A stretch of DNA of 64,000 bases from Mesonia oceanica (lineage in GTDB: Bacteria > Bacteroidota > Bacteroidia > Flavobacteriales > Flavobacteriaceae), in contig NZ_CABVMM010000006.1 in the NCBI RefSeq assembly GCF_902499555.1, positions 62,001 through 126,000 of the forward strand, read 5' to 3'. Each line of letters opens with the position of its first letter. Position 1 is the first letter of the stretch. The notes under the pieces are model-generated. The model was not told the DNA's origin, did no database searches, and was given only the letters and a program-made list of their open reading frames with translations. Position numbers and translations under genes: made by a program. This document shows, in pieces, positions 34,942 through 44,911 of the stretch.

Positions 34942-37335
34942 TTATTTAGAAAAACTAATGCTATTCTTCTTTTTAGAATTGCTTAAAATACTTACCGTCG
35001 AAACATTTTCTTTTTGCTGAATTTCTAAAGATTTACCATTTGATTTAGCTGTAGAATAACTTCCGTGTAAACGAATTTGATAAGTTCTATCGCCTAATTT
35101 ATAATTCCCCTCAGCAGGTTGAATTGTTACTTCAACCTTATCATTTTCATCATTAACTTCAATCGTCGTTAACGCATATTTTCCTTTTTGATAATCAAGA
35201 CTCTTTCCATCGTCATCGTACATCGTAAAGGAAGATTTCCCATCGGGATAAATATCTAACGTAATCGTTTCTATATCTTTTTCGCCTACGTATTGAACTA
35301 CTTCCTGCGTAGGAATGATAGCGCCTCCTTTTATAAAAATTGGCATTTCTTCAATCGGGCAGAGCACATTTAAATATTGTTTGCCTTCAAATTGTTCACC
35401 TGTCCAGTAATTGGTCCAATTCCCTTCGGGTAAATAAACAGTTCGGGTTTTGGCTCCTTTGGTGATTACGGGACAAATCAACATACTATCCCCAAATAGA
35501 TATTGGTCGGTAATTTCATAAACATTCGGATCGTCTTGATATGCTATGACCAAGGCACGCATTAATGGCATTCCTGTGGTGTGGTTTTCATAAGCGGTGC
35601 TATATATGTAGGGGATTAAACTGTAGCGTAAATCGTCGTATTGTTTAAAAATACGTTGGGCTTCTTCTCCGTAATTCCACGGTTCTTTATAGTTGGGATG
35701 CTCCATCCCGAACAAGTGAGCAATTGGACTAAAAAATCCAAATTGGCACCATCTAATATACAATTCCGGGTCTGCTACGTGCTCGAAACCTCCCATGTTG
35801 TGACTCCAATAGCCTACTCCGGACATTCCTATATTTAGTCCGGCTTTAATAACCGGTTCAAAATACTGCCATTCGCTTGGCCAGTCTCCTGCCCAAATAA
35901 AGGGATAGCGCTGAATACCGGCATAGCCTTCCCGTGTGTGGTTCATCCCACGCATTTTATTATAGGCTTGGTATTTTTCATAAGGTGCTTTGGCATAAGC
36001 TACCGGGAATAAATTATGCAAGGATTTAATTTCTTGACCTTGTGGCCCGGTTTTGTTGCTTTCGTTGGCTTTTCTACCAAACGCACTTCCTTCATCGGTT
36101 TTAAAGAACATGGCTCCTTGTTCTGCTACGCGCATGGCTCCGTTTTCCCACCACCAATCTACAGCATCTTCATCAAAAAAGTTGACAAATTCACCTGAAT
36201 TATTTGGCTCGGGATATACGTAACCAGCTTCTCTAGCCTCATCTAACAAGCGTAGTTTTTTTCCATTATCAAAACGCGGACGCACATGTAAACCAACGGC
36301 ATTTAAATTAAGTGCATATAAACTATCAAACATTTTTTCGGTATTCTGAAAAGTTTCCCGCCACTCGAACGTGGTAGCCCCACTTCCTCCATTTTCCCCA
36401 AACATTCTCCAGGTAGAATCTAAATGCAGTACATCGACAGGGATTTGATATTTTCTGAATTTTTCAACTAAAGCAACGGGGTAATTGGCTGAAGTTTCTT
36501 CTTCGTGCCCCCAAGTTCCACCGCTATAAGTCCCTACATGCAATCCCATGGCAAATTTAGGGAGCATGGGCGATTTACCGGTAATGGAAGTATAGCCATC
36601 TAATATTTTTGGCAGGTTTGGACCGTAGATAAAATAATAATCTAATTCGCTATCTTCTGAAGAAAAGCTATAGGTTTCTGGATTTGATTTTCCCATATCC
36701 CAAGTGGAAGGATAAGCGGTATGGTAAAAAATTCCGTAGCCTTTGGTACTCATAAAAAAAGGAACCGGGGCATAATTGGCTTCTAACACGTTGTAAGCAC
36801 CGATAATATGAGGTTTTCCCAGTCCACGACCTACATTTAAAGTCACTTCTTTGCCACGGCGATCGAGTACATCCATCCGTTCTCCAAATCCAAAGAAGTG
36901 TTCATCGGCTTGTAGTTTTTTAGTAGCTCCATAAGTTGCTGCTACAGTTTCTTGAGCGGAAACAGCATCGGCAGTTAATAAATTTCCTTGCTTATCGTAA
37001 ATCAGAATTTGAAATGGGCTTTTTTGAATTTCAACGTTTAATTGATGGGTTTGAAAAGTTAGCTTATTGGGAGTTTCTTTTTGCTGAACTTGCACTTGAT
37101 CCCAATCGTAATGAACAACCATATAGGGTTCATTCTCCTTAAACTCACCATCCCAAGAAGTTCTAAAACGAACGATGGAAGGCGTACAGAATTCAACTTT
37201 TACATCGGCTCCTGAAGTTTTCAGTTGAAATGTATTCTTATTTTCCTTTTCCAACTTTTGAAAATCCCCTAGTTGTTGGGCAAAAAAGCTACAAGAAATG
37301 AGTAAGCTAAAAAGTGTGAGTCCTAATTTTTTCAA
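34942..37335 (-). CDS. Secreted GH31 alpha-glycosidase (alpha-xylosidase/alpha-glucosidase-like)
   Basis: A signal peptide (MKKLGLTLFSLLISCSFFAQ) is followed by the GH31 N-terminal beta-sandwich (FFGFGERMDVLDRRG), the TIM barrel and a C-terminal beta domain. The catalytic nucleophile Asp is in FFKTDEGSAFG (near 411) and the acid/base Asp in WAGDWPSEW (near 481). GH31 enzymes release alpha-linked xylose, glucose or galactose. The specificity is not clear here. The gene starts an operon with the sulfatase and rhaM; the 229-bp gap before the sulfatase (34713-34941) holds no gene and no strong hairpin. Its promoter carries the shared operator. Confidence 0.9.
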   Translation of the reverse strand: MKKLGLTLFSLLISCSFFAQQLGDFQKLEKENKNTFQLKTSGADVKVEFCTPSIVRFRTSWDGEFKENEPYMVVHYDWDQVQVQQKETPNKLTFQTHQLNVEIQKSPFQILIYDKQGNLLTADAVSAQETVAATYGATKKLQADEHFFGFGERMDVLDRRGKEVTLNVGRGLGKPHIIGAYNVLEANYAPVPFFMSTKGYGIFYHTAYPSTWDMGKSNPETYSFSSEDSELDYYFIYGPNLPKILDGYTSITGKSPMLPKFAMGLHVGTYSGGTWGHEEETSANYPVALVEKFRKYQIPVDVLHLDSTWRMFGENGGSGATTFEWRETFQNTEKMFDSLYALNLNAVGLHVRPRFDNGKKLRLLDEAREAGYVYPEPNNSGEFVNFFDEDAVDWWWENGAMRVAEQGAMFFKTDEGSAFGRKANESNKTGPQGQEIKSLHNLFPVAYAKAPYEKYQAYNKMRGMNHTREGYAGIQRYPFIWAGDWPSEWQYFEPVIKAGLNIGMSGVGYWSHNMGGFEHVADPELYIRWCQFGFFSPIAHLFGMEHPNYKEPWNYGEEAQRIFKQYDDLRYSLIPYIYSTAYENHTTGMPLMRALVIAYQDDPNVYEITDQYLFGDSMLICPVITKGAKTRTVYLPEGNWTNYWTGEQFEGKQYLNVLCPIEEMPIFIKGGAIIPTQEVVQYVGEKDIETITLDIYPDGKSSFTMYDDDGKSLDYQKGKYALTTIEVNDENDKVEVTIQPAEGNYKLGDRTYQIRLHGSYSTAKSNGKSLEIQQKENVSTVSILSNSKKKNSISFSK

Positions 37336-37364
37336 ACTTAATTATTTTAAAATTTTAGTGTTCG

Positions 37365-37410
37365 TAAATATAGGTTTTGTAAGTGCTGAATGTATCCTGC
37401 TCTATACTGT
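37365..37410 (-). promoter_or_regulatory. Promoter and shared PUL operator (copy 3) for GH31-sulfatase-rhaM
   Basis: On the minus strand, ACAGTATAGAGCAGGATAC (37410-37392), 19 bp, TATATTTA (37372-37365), then a leader of about 25 nt to the ATG at 37335. This is one of five copies with identical spacing. Confidence 0.75.
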
Positions 37411-37413
37411 TTA

Positions 37414-37443
37414 AAAAGAAAAAGCCTACCAAAACTGGTAGGC
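37414..37443 (-). terminator. Terminator of the PL1-like lyase gene
   Basis: GCCTACCA (37424-37431) pairs perfectly with TGGTAGGC (37436-37443). On the minus strand the stem is followed by TTTTTCTTTTT. It separates the lyase gene from the GH31 promoter immediately beyond. Confidence 0.8.
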
Positions 37444-37468
37444 GTACAGAGCTAATTCCATATAAATA

Positions 37469-38878
37469 TTATTCATGAACAATACTATTTATATAAATTT
37501 CTATATTCAAATAATCTTTACATATGCTACTTTGCTCCAAAGCATCCGTAGGATCATTCTTATTTAAACCGTGATTGATCTCCCATTGATCTGGTATTCC
37601 ATCACTATCGGTATCGTTTGGTGCAACAGCATTAGCATAATTTCCCAGTCCGTTATTAGAAAAAGGTAGATCGTCTTCGGTATATACGTATAAACCTTGC
37701 GTACCTTTCGATTCTAATTCTGTAATTATCAATTCATCAACGTCATCCTGAGCAGGAAAATTGGCTCCCGCCCGACTTATAACATACTCGTAAGATTCTT
37801 GTGCGGTGAAGTTGGGGGATGAACTTGGATAAGGGAATGGTTCACTTCTAAAATCTGTAATTCCAGGATAACCTAGCGTATCACTTTCTACCAAGTTACC
37901 ATCTAATATTCCATTTTTATTATTATCAAAATAATTTCCTGACGCATATAATGAAAAAGTATCGGTACCTCTCGAAAACGGGGTAGTATCACTATCTAAT
38001 GTTAGGGGTCCACCTATAAAATAATTATTAATAATGTTTGCTTCTGAAATCATTGCTGATCCTCCCATAATATAGGCTGCTCCTGAAACGCTATGTCCTT
38101 TGGGGTTATCTTTGTTCCCATAATTATAAATGACATTGTTTACATATTCGTTTTTACCTTTTACTTTAGGGTTTCTGGTTTTATTGCTGGCATAGATTGA
38201 TTTTAGGATACTAATATGTCCATTTTCTGATTGAATCAGACCTCCTGCAGAATGGTTGTGACGGTGAAGTCCTTGAGCAATAATTGAATTTTGAATGGTA
38301 ATGCTATCAGGTTCAAAGCCTTTTTTATCCCAATTAATAGAAAATACTTCATCTAATCCCCAAGAAATGGACATATGATCTAAAATTATATTTTTTCCGC
38401 TTGCAATTCCAGAGGCATCGGTGTTTTTAGACAATCCGCCTTTACTTCCCAATCTAATTCTTAAATACCTAGCAATGCTATTATTAGCTCCTGTAAAAGA
38501 AACTTTCTGACCGTAAAGCACTACCCCTTTTCCGGGAGCAGTTTGCCCTGCAATGGTAAGGTTTTCTGATATTCCTACCGGGGATTGAAGTTGAATAACC
38601 CCTGTTACCGCAAAAGTCACAAATCTACCCGGTTCACTCACTGCATCCCGAAAAGAGCCTGGGCCATTATCGTTCAAATTGGTGACTATGTACACTTCAG
38701 GGTTTTCAGCACTTCGAGCTCCTTTTGCATATTTACCAAAGCCTTCTGCTCCGAGAAACGCTAAGGTTTGAGCTTGATCACAATCGAAGTCTCCCTCTGA
38801 GTAATTATCGTCGCCTATAGCGCAACTTGTTAAGTTTAGAAGTAAAGCCAATAAAAATAAGTTCACTAAATTTTTCAT
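37469..38878 (-). CDS. Pectate-lyase-like lipoprotein (PL1 family) with C-terminal calcium-binding repeat
   Basis: A lipobox (LNLTSCAIG, C19) is followed by a right-handed beta-helix with the PL1-type entry AFLGAEGFGKYAKGAR, VYIVTNLNDNGPGSFRDAVSEPGRFVTFAVTGVIQL. The chain continues ENLTIAGQTAPGKGV, LDHMSISWGLDEVFSIN and HRHNHSAGGLIQSE. A thrombospondin-type-3-like calcium loop (NDTDSDGIPDQWEINHGLN) closes the protein. PL1 enzymes cleave uronate chains by beta-elimination. It is probably surface-attached and begins depolymerisation. It is transcribed alone, with its own operator-bearing promoter and terminator. It could act on galacturonate or on another uronic acid next to rhamnose. Confidence 0.85.
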   Translation of the reverse strand: MKNLVNLFLLALLLNLTSCAIGDDNYSEGDFDCDQAQTLAFLGAEGFGKYAKGARSAENPEVYIVTNLNDNGPGSFRDAVSEPGRFVTFAVTGVIQLQSPVGISENLTIAGQTAPGKGVVLYGQKVSFTGANNSIARYLRIRLGSKGGLSKNTDASGIASGKNIILDHMSISWGLDEVFSINWDKKGFEPDSITIQNSIIAQGLHRHNHSAGGLIQSENGHISILKSIYASNKTRNPKVKGKNEYVNNVIYNYGNKDNPKGHSVSGAAYIMGGSAMISEANIINNYFIGGPLTLDSDTTPFSRGTDTFSLYASGNYFDNNKNGILDGNLVESDTLGYPGITDFRSEPFPYPSSSPNFTAQESYEYVISRAGANFPAQDDVDELIITELESKGTQGLYVYTEDDLPFSNNGLGNYANAVAPNDTDSDGIPDQWEINHGLNKNDPTDALEQSSICKDYLNIEIYINSIVHE

Positions 38879-38900
38879 ATAAAAAGTTTTATGGTTTTCC

Positions 38901-38946
38901 TAAAATTATTTTAAAAAGGACTTTCTATTATCCTGTACCATACTGC
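38901..38946 (-). promoter_or_regulatory. Promoter and shared PUL operator (copy 4) for the lyase
   Basis: On the minus strand, GCAGTATGGTACAGGATAA (38946-38928), 19 bp, TAATTTTA (38908-38901), then a short leader to the ATG at 38878. This is one of five copies with identical spacing. Confidence 0.75.
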
Positions 38947-39072
38947 CTTACTCCTTTTTATAAATTATAAGTTGTATTGCTTTATATTGGCCAACTGAAT
39001 TAAAATAAATTTCGATGTTATAACACCTGCTATTTTTTGAATTTATTTTCAAGGCTTAGGGAGGTATACATT

Positions 39073-39107
39073 AAAAAAATATCCTGCCTTCTATGAAAAC
39101 AGGATAT
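39073..39107 (-). terminator. Terminator of the susCD operon
   Basis: ATATCCTG (39079-39086) pairs perfectly with CAGGATAT (39100-39107). On the minus strand the stem is followed by seven T. It lies 36 bp after the susD stop at 39143. Confidence 0.75.
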
Positions 39108-39142
39108 AGGACAATTCAAAAAATTAAAAGTGGAATCTTATT

Positions 39143-40630
39143 TTAGTTATACCCTGGATTTTGTTGATATAAACCTTCTTTCACGGTCATTTGATTGGAT
39201 GGTATGGGATAAATGATTTGATTTTCATCCATCAAATTCATTCGATCTTGTATATCTTCTACGGGTATCCAATCATTAATGGTTTCTACTACTTTTCCTG
39301 TTCTAATTAAATCGAACCAACGTTTACTTTCACAAGCAAACTCTCTTCTTTTTTCTTCTAACAGTACATCTATATCTACCGATGAGACCGGAGCTAGCCC
39401 AGCTCTGTCACGAACCATATTTACATAAGTTACTACATCTGCTTGGCTACCACTTCCTCCCATTAAAATAGCTTCTGCTTTCATCATTAAAATATCGGTG
39501 TAACGAATTACCGGGTAATTTAATCCCCAGTCAAAACGATCTTGACCTGCATAATTTAAATCGATATACTTTACATAAAATGGTGATGGATTGAAATTCC
39601 CATTTGCATCCTCGTAACCTTCTAAAATATTAAACTCATCCCGAACATCTTCTGTGGGATATTCTTCTATAAGATCTGTAGAAACTTGTTTACGGTCTTC
39701 TCCATTTGGAAAGCCTACATTATTTACTGTTAAATAACCATTGGGAACAGTAAGCGATTGATATTCTCCTCCTACTCCTAGGCCGCCCGACATGTATTGT
39801 ACGTCAAAAACTATTTCTGGATTACCTTCATTAGTGTAAGAAAAAATTTCACTGTAATCATCTACAAAACCAAATGGACCGTTATTGATAATATCATTAA
39901 ACAAACTAAGTGCTTCTGCATATTCGCCACTATCTAATCCAGGGCCTTCTATGCCATAAGTTGGACCTGATCTTGTTAAATAAACCAATCCTAAAAGTGC
40001 TTTAGCAGACCAAGAGGTTGCTTTTCCTTTAAAATTATTATCATAATTTTCCGGAAGTAAATCTATAGCGTCCTGAAGATCGGCAAGTATTAAATCGTAA
40101 ATCTCTGGTACCGGACTCCTCCCTATTTCTAAGGTTTCTTCTGGAGTATAGGCACGATCTATTAAAGGAACTTTACCATAAAATCTTACTAAATCGAAAA
40201 AGAAAAATGCTCTTAAAAATTTAGCCTCTCCTTCCATTCTATTCCGAGTTGCTTCTTCAGGAACAGCTTCTGCATTCAAGCGTTCTAATACCGTATTAGC
40301 TCTAAATATTCCCTTGTAGTCATTATCCCAATTATCACTAACTTGTTCGTTAGTAGCTAAATTTAAATCGAAATTATTGATTTGCTCATAAGGCCTCACT
40401 CCGGTAGCTGTTACTCCATACATATTATCTGAACGCATTTCTGAAAGGTAGAATTGCATATTGGGATAAATACTTAAAGAACTATAGGTACCATTAATTG
40501 CATTTTCAAAATCATCTGTATTGGAATAGAAATTATTAGCTCCGATATCTGATATGGGTTTCTGATCTAGATCATCTTCACAAGAGATGAATAAGAAAGA
40601 AAATATAGCTATATATAATATTTTTTTCAT
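39143..40630 (-). CDS. SusD-family glycan-binding lipoprotein of the rhamnose-glycan locus
   Basis: The lipobox is FLFISCEDDL (C17). It shows typical SusD segments: NNFYSNTDDFENAINGTYSSL, GEAKFLRAFFFFDLVRFYGKVPLID, IRYTDILMMKAEAILM, VNMVRDRAGLAPVS, EKRREFACESKRWFDLIRTG and PIPSNQMTV. It captures glycan fragments at the surface and caps SusC. It starts 12 bp after susC and ends at a terminator, so this is a two-gene operon under the operator at 43877. Confidence 0.94.
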   Translation of the reverse strand: MKKILYIAIFSFLFISCEDDLDQKPISDIGANNFYSNTDDFENAINGTYSSLSIYPNMQFYLSEMRSDNMYGVTATGVRPYEQINNFDLNLATNEQVSDNWDNDYKGIFRANTVLERLNAEAVPEEATRNRMEGEAKFLRAFFFFDLVRFYGKVPLIDRAYTPEETLEIGRSPVPEIYDLILADLQDAIDLLPENYDNNFKGKATSWSAKALLGLVYLTRSGPTYGIEGPGLDSGEYAEALSLFNDIINNGPFGFVDDYSEIFSYTNEGNPEIVFDVQYMSGGLGVGGEYQSLTVPNGYLTVNNVGFPNGEDRKQVSTDLIEEYPTEDVRDEFNILEGYEDANGNFNPSPFYVKYIDLNYAGQDRFDWGLNYPVIRYTDILMMKAEAILMGGSGSQADVVTYVNMVRDRAGLAPVSSVDIDVLLEEKRREFACESKRWFDLIRTGKVVETINDWIPVEDIQDRMNLMDENQIIYPIPSNQMTVKEGLYQQNPGYN

Positions 40631-40642
40631 TGCTTTTATTTT

Positions 40643-43600
40643 TTAAAATGTAAAGTTAAGTCCGGTTACAATTGATTTTGAAAGTGGGAAGGCTCCGTAA
40701 TCATCTCCATTACTGTTTACTGCTTCCGGGTTAAATCCTCCATCATATTTATCACCACCAAACCAATTTTCTAAGGTTACGTATATTCTAATTTTCTTAA
40801 AAATGTTGCTATTTAAGGCATCAGAAGTCACGTTATAACCTAGTGTTATATTTCTAATTCTCCAGTAATCATTAGGGTACCTCCAATTGGTATTTTTAAT
40901 TCTTCCGAAATTAGAATTGGCTTTCCCATCTTCCCCATTTCCAGGATTTTCAGGAGATCTCCATCGGTCTCTATGAGAGCCAAGTACATTTTCATTAAAG
41001 CCCATCCCTGTTCTATCAATGGCACGACCAAAGGTAGAATAGATATGACCTCCCCACTGACCTTGAAGTAATACAGACAGATCAAAATTCTTGTATTCAA
41101 AAGTATTGGTGATACCCCATACATATTTTGGATTGGGTTGACCTGAAAGCACTCTATCATCAGGACTAATGACCCCGTCTCCATTGGCATCTACATATTT
41201 GGGATCACCTACGGTTTGATTACCATATAAAGCCGCTCCATTGTCTATATCTTCTTGAGATAGAATTCCATCTTGCTGAACTAAATAAAGGGTATACATA
41301 GGTTGCCCAACTTGCAAAATATTATGTTGAATATCAAAAGATCCTCCAAGGATGGGTGAATTATCTGGGCCTAATTTTTTAACTTCATTCTCATTGTGAC
41401 TCAAGTTAAGATTCGTTGTCCATTTAAAATCACCCGTCAAATTTCTGGTAGTAAGTTCTAATTCCCATCCTCTATTTTGAACTTCTCCTATATTTGTTGC
41501 CGCGGTTGAAAAACCAGAAGCAGTAGGAACAGGAACATTCAATAATAAATCTGAATTTGTTTTAATGTAATAATCAAACGAAGTAAAAATCCTATTGTTT
41601 AAAACACCTATGTCTGTACCAAAGTTATAGGTTTCTGACTCTTCCCAACTTAACTCCGGATTGGCTGCATTGATGGGTACTTGACCGGTGGCGAAGTTCC
41701 CATTATAGGAATAATTTGAAAAGCCAATTCTTGGAATAGCCGGATAGTTATCTGAGAAACCTCTGTTACCCGCAATCCCCCAACTTGCTCTAATTTTCAA
41801 CGCTTTAAAGAAGTCTACATCGCTCATAAAGTTTTCTTTTGCTATATTCCATCCTACTGAAGCTGATGGGAATACCCCCCATTTGGTATTTTTACCGAAG
41901 TTGGAAGATCCATCACGACGAATACTGGCTGTTAATAAATATTTACCATCAAAATCATATTGTGCTCTTCCAAAATAAGAAAGTAATACCAATTTTGTTT
42001 CTTGAGTATAGGTACCACTGGCACTTATATTATTAGCACCGTTTAAGGTTTGTATAAGATCTGAACCAAAACCATCTGCTGCTGAAATTCTCTGGTTATC
42101 AAATTTAAATGTACTGTAGGAAATCCCTCCTAAAAGATTTAAGTGATGTTTACCTTTAAAAGTTGCATCATAATTAAGTGTGTTTTCATTAGCGAAATTT
42201 TGACGTTGATAAGATGAAAAATAACCGGAAGCCTGTCTACTTCTACTAACTTCAGAAGATTTAAAATATTTATATTTTGACTCTGCATTATCTAAGTTAA
42301 GTGAAGATTTTAGCGTAAGGTTTTCTAAAATATTATAGCTTCCATACACTGTGGTTAAAGTTCTATAAATTTTTTCTTCCCCTGTAGTATTTCGCACTGC
42401 AGATATAGGGCTTACATTACTCCCACCCCAAGTATAGGGCTCATTATCACCTACGTTTAGGTAAATACCATCTTCAGAAATTGGTGCTGTTGATACTGCA
42501 CGGTGCAATTCTTGGTCTTTTCCTTCAACCCCTGGGTTATTTGAAATGGTATAAGAAGGAGCTATATTCACCCCAAATGAAACTTTATCACTGGCGGTTA
42601 CTTCTACATTCGCTCTTGCCGAATATCTTTTATAATCTAGACCTATCGCCACACCTTCTTGATCTAAATGCTCACCGGAAATATAATAATTTACAGCATC
42701 TGTACCTCCTCTTGCTGAAAGCTGATAACTTTTTACAATTCCAGTCCTAAAAAGTTCATCTTGCCAATCGATGGCCTCTAAATTCCCGTAACCGGGTTCG
42801 GACCACCTAGGATCTTGCATGAAATTTTTATTAAATTCATTAGCACCTAAAACAGCACTGTTATTACCTTGAGCTATCTGGTAATCGTTATAAATATTTC
42901 TTCTTTCATTGATCGATTGACTTGAAGAAGCTCCCGGAATTCCTGAATTATCCCAGTTGTAATCAATCATTTCTGTCGCACGTTCTATCCATTCTTCCGT
43001 ACTCAGAACATCTAGTTTTTTCACCGTTTTATTGATTCCGAAATAGGTATTTAAATTAATTTGCGGTTTGCCCGTACTTCCAGATTTTGTTTTGATAATT
43101 ACCACTCCATTAGAAGCCCTGGAACCATAGATAGCCGCTGCCGCTGCATCTTTTAAAACTTGAATAGATTCAATATCATTTGGGTTTAGATTTGCTAATG
43201 GGTTTCCCGTAGAAAATCCACCACCTCTACTTTGACCGGAAGGTTCTAAAGGAAAACCATCAATTACGTACAATGGTTGATTCCCTGCTGAAATAGATCC
43301 TACCCCTCTAATTTGAATATCAAATCCTGCTCCCGGTAAACCACTGGTTTGCTTTACCCGTACTCCGGCCATTTGGCCTATTAAAGCTTGGTCTACTTTG
43401 GTAATTGGCCGTTCATCTAAATTCTCGGTACTCATCGTAGCAATAGCCGTGGTAATATCTGAACGTTTTTGATTACCATATCCCACCAAAACAACCTCAT
43501 CAAGTTCAGAACTATCAGACTCCATAGTGATGGAACTAAAATCGTCTACACCCACTGTTTTCTCAATCGTTTTCGTTCCTACATACGTAAAAACAATCAC

Positions 43601-43810
43601 ATCACCTTTGGAAGCTTTTATAGAAAAGTTTCCATCAAAATCAGTTTGTGTTCCTTGATTGGTTCCTTTAATTAAAATATTCACTCCCGGTAATGGAACA
43701 TCATTGGCATCCTTTACTGTTCCTGTTACTGTTTGTTCTTGCGCATACATAGAGATGGATATTAAAAATATCACACTCAACGCAATCATTTTTTGTAAGA
43801 TGTGTTTCAT
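40643..43810 (-). CDS. SusC-family TonB-dependent transporter of the rhamnose-glycan locus
   Basis: The product is 1055 residues with a signal peptide ending ISISMYAQE, then a carboxypeptidase-like domain (VTGTVKDANDVPLPGVNILIKGTNQGTQTDFDGNFSI). The plug (VVLVGYGNQKRSDITTAIATM; AGNQPLYVIDGFPLEPSG; IQVLKDAAAAAIYGSRASNGVVIIKTKSG) and a barrel ending IVTGLNFTF follow. It imports oligosaccharides produced by the surface lyase and esterases. The promoter with the best copy of the shared operator lies at 43850-43895, giving a leader of about 33 nt. Confidence 0.95.
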   Translation of the reverse strand: MKHILQKMIALSVIFLISISMYAQEQTVTGTVKDANDVPLPGVNILIKGTNQGTQTDFDGNFSIKASKGDVIVFTYVGTKTIEKTVGVDDFSSITMESDSSELDEVVLVGYGNQKRSDITTAIATMSTENLDERPITKVDQALIGQMAGVRVKQTSGLPGAGFDIQIRGVGSISAGNQPLYVIDGFPLEPSGQSRGGGFSTGNPLANLNPNDIESIQVLKDAAAAAIYGSRASNGVVIIKTKSGSTGKPQINLNTYFGINKTVKKLDVLSTEEWIERATEMIDYNWDNSGIPGASSSQSINERRNIYNDYQIAQGNNSAVLGANEFNKNFMQDPRWSEPGYGNLEAIDWQDELFRTGIVKSYQLSARGGTDAVNYYISGEHLDQEGVAIGLDYKRYSARANVEVTASDKVSFGVNIAPSYTISNNPGVEGKDQELHRAVSTAPISEDGIYLNVGDNEPYTWGGSNVSPISAVRNTTGEEKIYRTLTTVYGSYNILENLTLKSSLNLDNAESKYKYFKSSEVSRSRQASGYFSSYQRQNFANENTLNYDATFKGKHHLNLLGGISYSTFKFDNQRISAADGFGSDLIQTLNGANNISASGTYTQETKLVLLSYFGRAQYDFDGKYLLTASIRRDGSSNFGKNTKWGVFPSASVGWNIAKENFMSDVDFFKALKIRASWGIAGNRGFSDNYPAIPRIGFSNYSYNGNFATGQVPINAANPELSWEESETYNFGTDIGVLNNRIFTSFDYYIKTNSDLLLNVPVPTASGFSTAATNIGEVQNRGWELELTTRNLTGDFKWTTNLNLSHNENEVKKLGPDNSPILGGSFDIQHNILQVGQPMYTLYLVQQDGILSQEDIDNGAALYGNQTVGDPKYVDANGDGVISPDDRVLSGQPNPKYVWGITNTFEYKNFDLSVLLQGQWGGHIYSTFGRAIDRTGMGFNENVLGSHRDRWRSPENPGNGEDGKANSNFGRIKNTNWRYPNDYWRIRNITLGYNVTSDALNSNIFKKIRIYVTLENWFGGDKYDGGFNPEAVNSNGDDYGAFPLSKSIVTGLNFTF

Positions 43811-43849
43811 ATTATTGTTTAATTATAAAATTCACAATTATTTAACACT

Positions 43850-43895
43850 CAAATATATTTTGATATAAGTTTTTCAGTATCCTGTACTATACTGC
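43850..43895 (-). promoter_or_regulatory. Promoter and shared PUL operator (copy 5, best match) for susCD
   Basis: On the minus strand, GCAGTATAGTACAGGATAC (43895-43877), 19 bp, TATATTTG (43857-43850), a perfect -7 box. Here the motif is also an inverted repeat, CAGTAT-N8-ATACTG. Confidence 0.8.
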
Positions 43896-44911
43896 TAGAA
43901 ATTAAATTCAGCCTAAAACAACGCTTTTAACTCATACAAAACACTGATAAACAAAAATTTAAGCTCTGCTATTTTATTTACTAAAACAATCTACTATTAA
44001 TAAATTCACAAAAAACAAACTTCATAAACCGTTAATTTAAAATTAAATCAATATCACAAGAAGTTTTCTCAAAAAAATAAAAGAAAACTATAAAATTGAT
44101 AAAGACTCTTGCTGTTGGGAAGGAATTTATTTTGGGGTAAATAAAAAAATTTAATTGGCAGTAAAATAACTGAAGTACTTCTAGTAAAAGTAATCATTCT
44201 AGATTTCAGCGATAAGAAGAAGATTGTCCAGTAAATAATATTGACTGTCTACAATTTTAAATGAATAATTCCCTAACTTTCCAAAATGCGTATGAAGGAG
44301 TTTCTTGTGTGATTTCTGCCGTAGCCTGCTTAAAAAATGATAGTGTTGATTTTCGATTGAGACCGGTAGATGTGGCTATTACCGCCACTATTTCATCATT
44401 TATTCCTTCCAATTTCTCAACAGATATATCATCCAAACGAATCATCGAAACTTCGATCTCCGAAAAGAATTTAAAGCTTATTTGATGGATGAAAATAGGA
44501 TTTTCCGATTTTACGACGGTAGCAGCTACTATACAATATACATTTCAGGCGGCTTTAAATAAGAGACTCCTAGATATCTGCATATCACCGGTTTTAGTAC
44601 GATTCTGAAGGATTTTGCAGCCCTTGTCTAGAAGTTTTTAGATAGAGATGTTGTACTGGTTGATTGTAATTTGCTACTCCAATTAATGCAAAAAAGCAAA
44701 TCTGTAGGGCAAACAGGGACTATATGCCGATTGTCAGCAAATGCTATGCTCACATAGTATGTTCACAACACCATTTAGAAATGGACAACGACCAATATCT
44801 AGCCCTACATTAGATAAACTTATTCTGATAGATAGCGACAACACAAGTTAGCGATGCCAGAAATGCATCTTCTTTTTATATGGGTTATCAATGGATTTTT
44901 GGAAAGACTCT
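43896..44911. other. 1-kb gene-poor stretch, possibly decayed coding sequence
   Basis: No reliable gene is seen. A minus-strand frame ending at about 44257 (MIRLDDISVEKLEGINDEIV...) and an overlapping plus-strand frame (44261-44485) both look partly coding but match nothing I recognise, and neither has a promoter. The sequence between 44580 and 44860 has stops in all frames. It separates the glycan locus from the regulator cluster. Confidence 0.45.

Noticed and set aside
44257..44485. Overlapping reading frames on both strands
   Set aside because: Both are short, mutually exclusive and without promoter or recognisable motif; noted only as possible decayed sequence.
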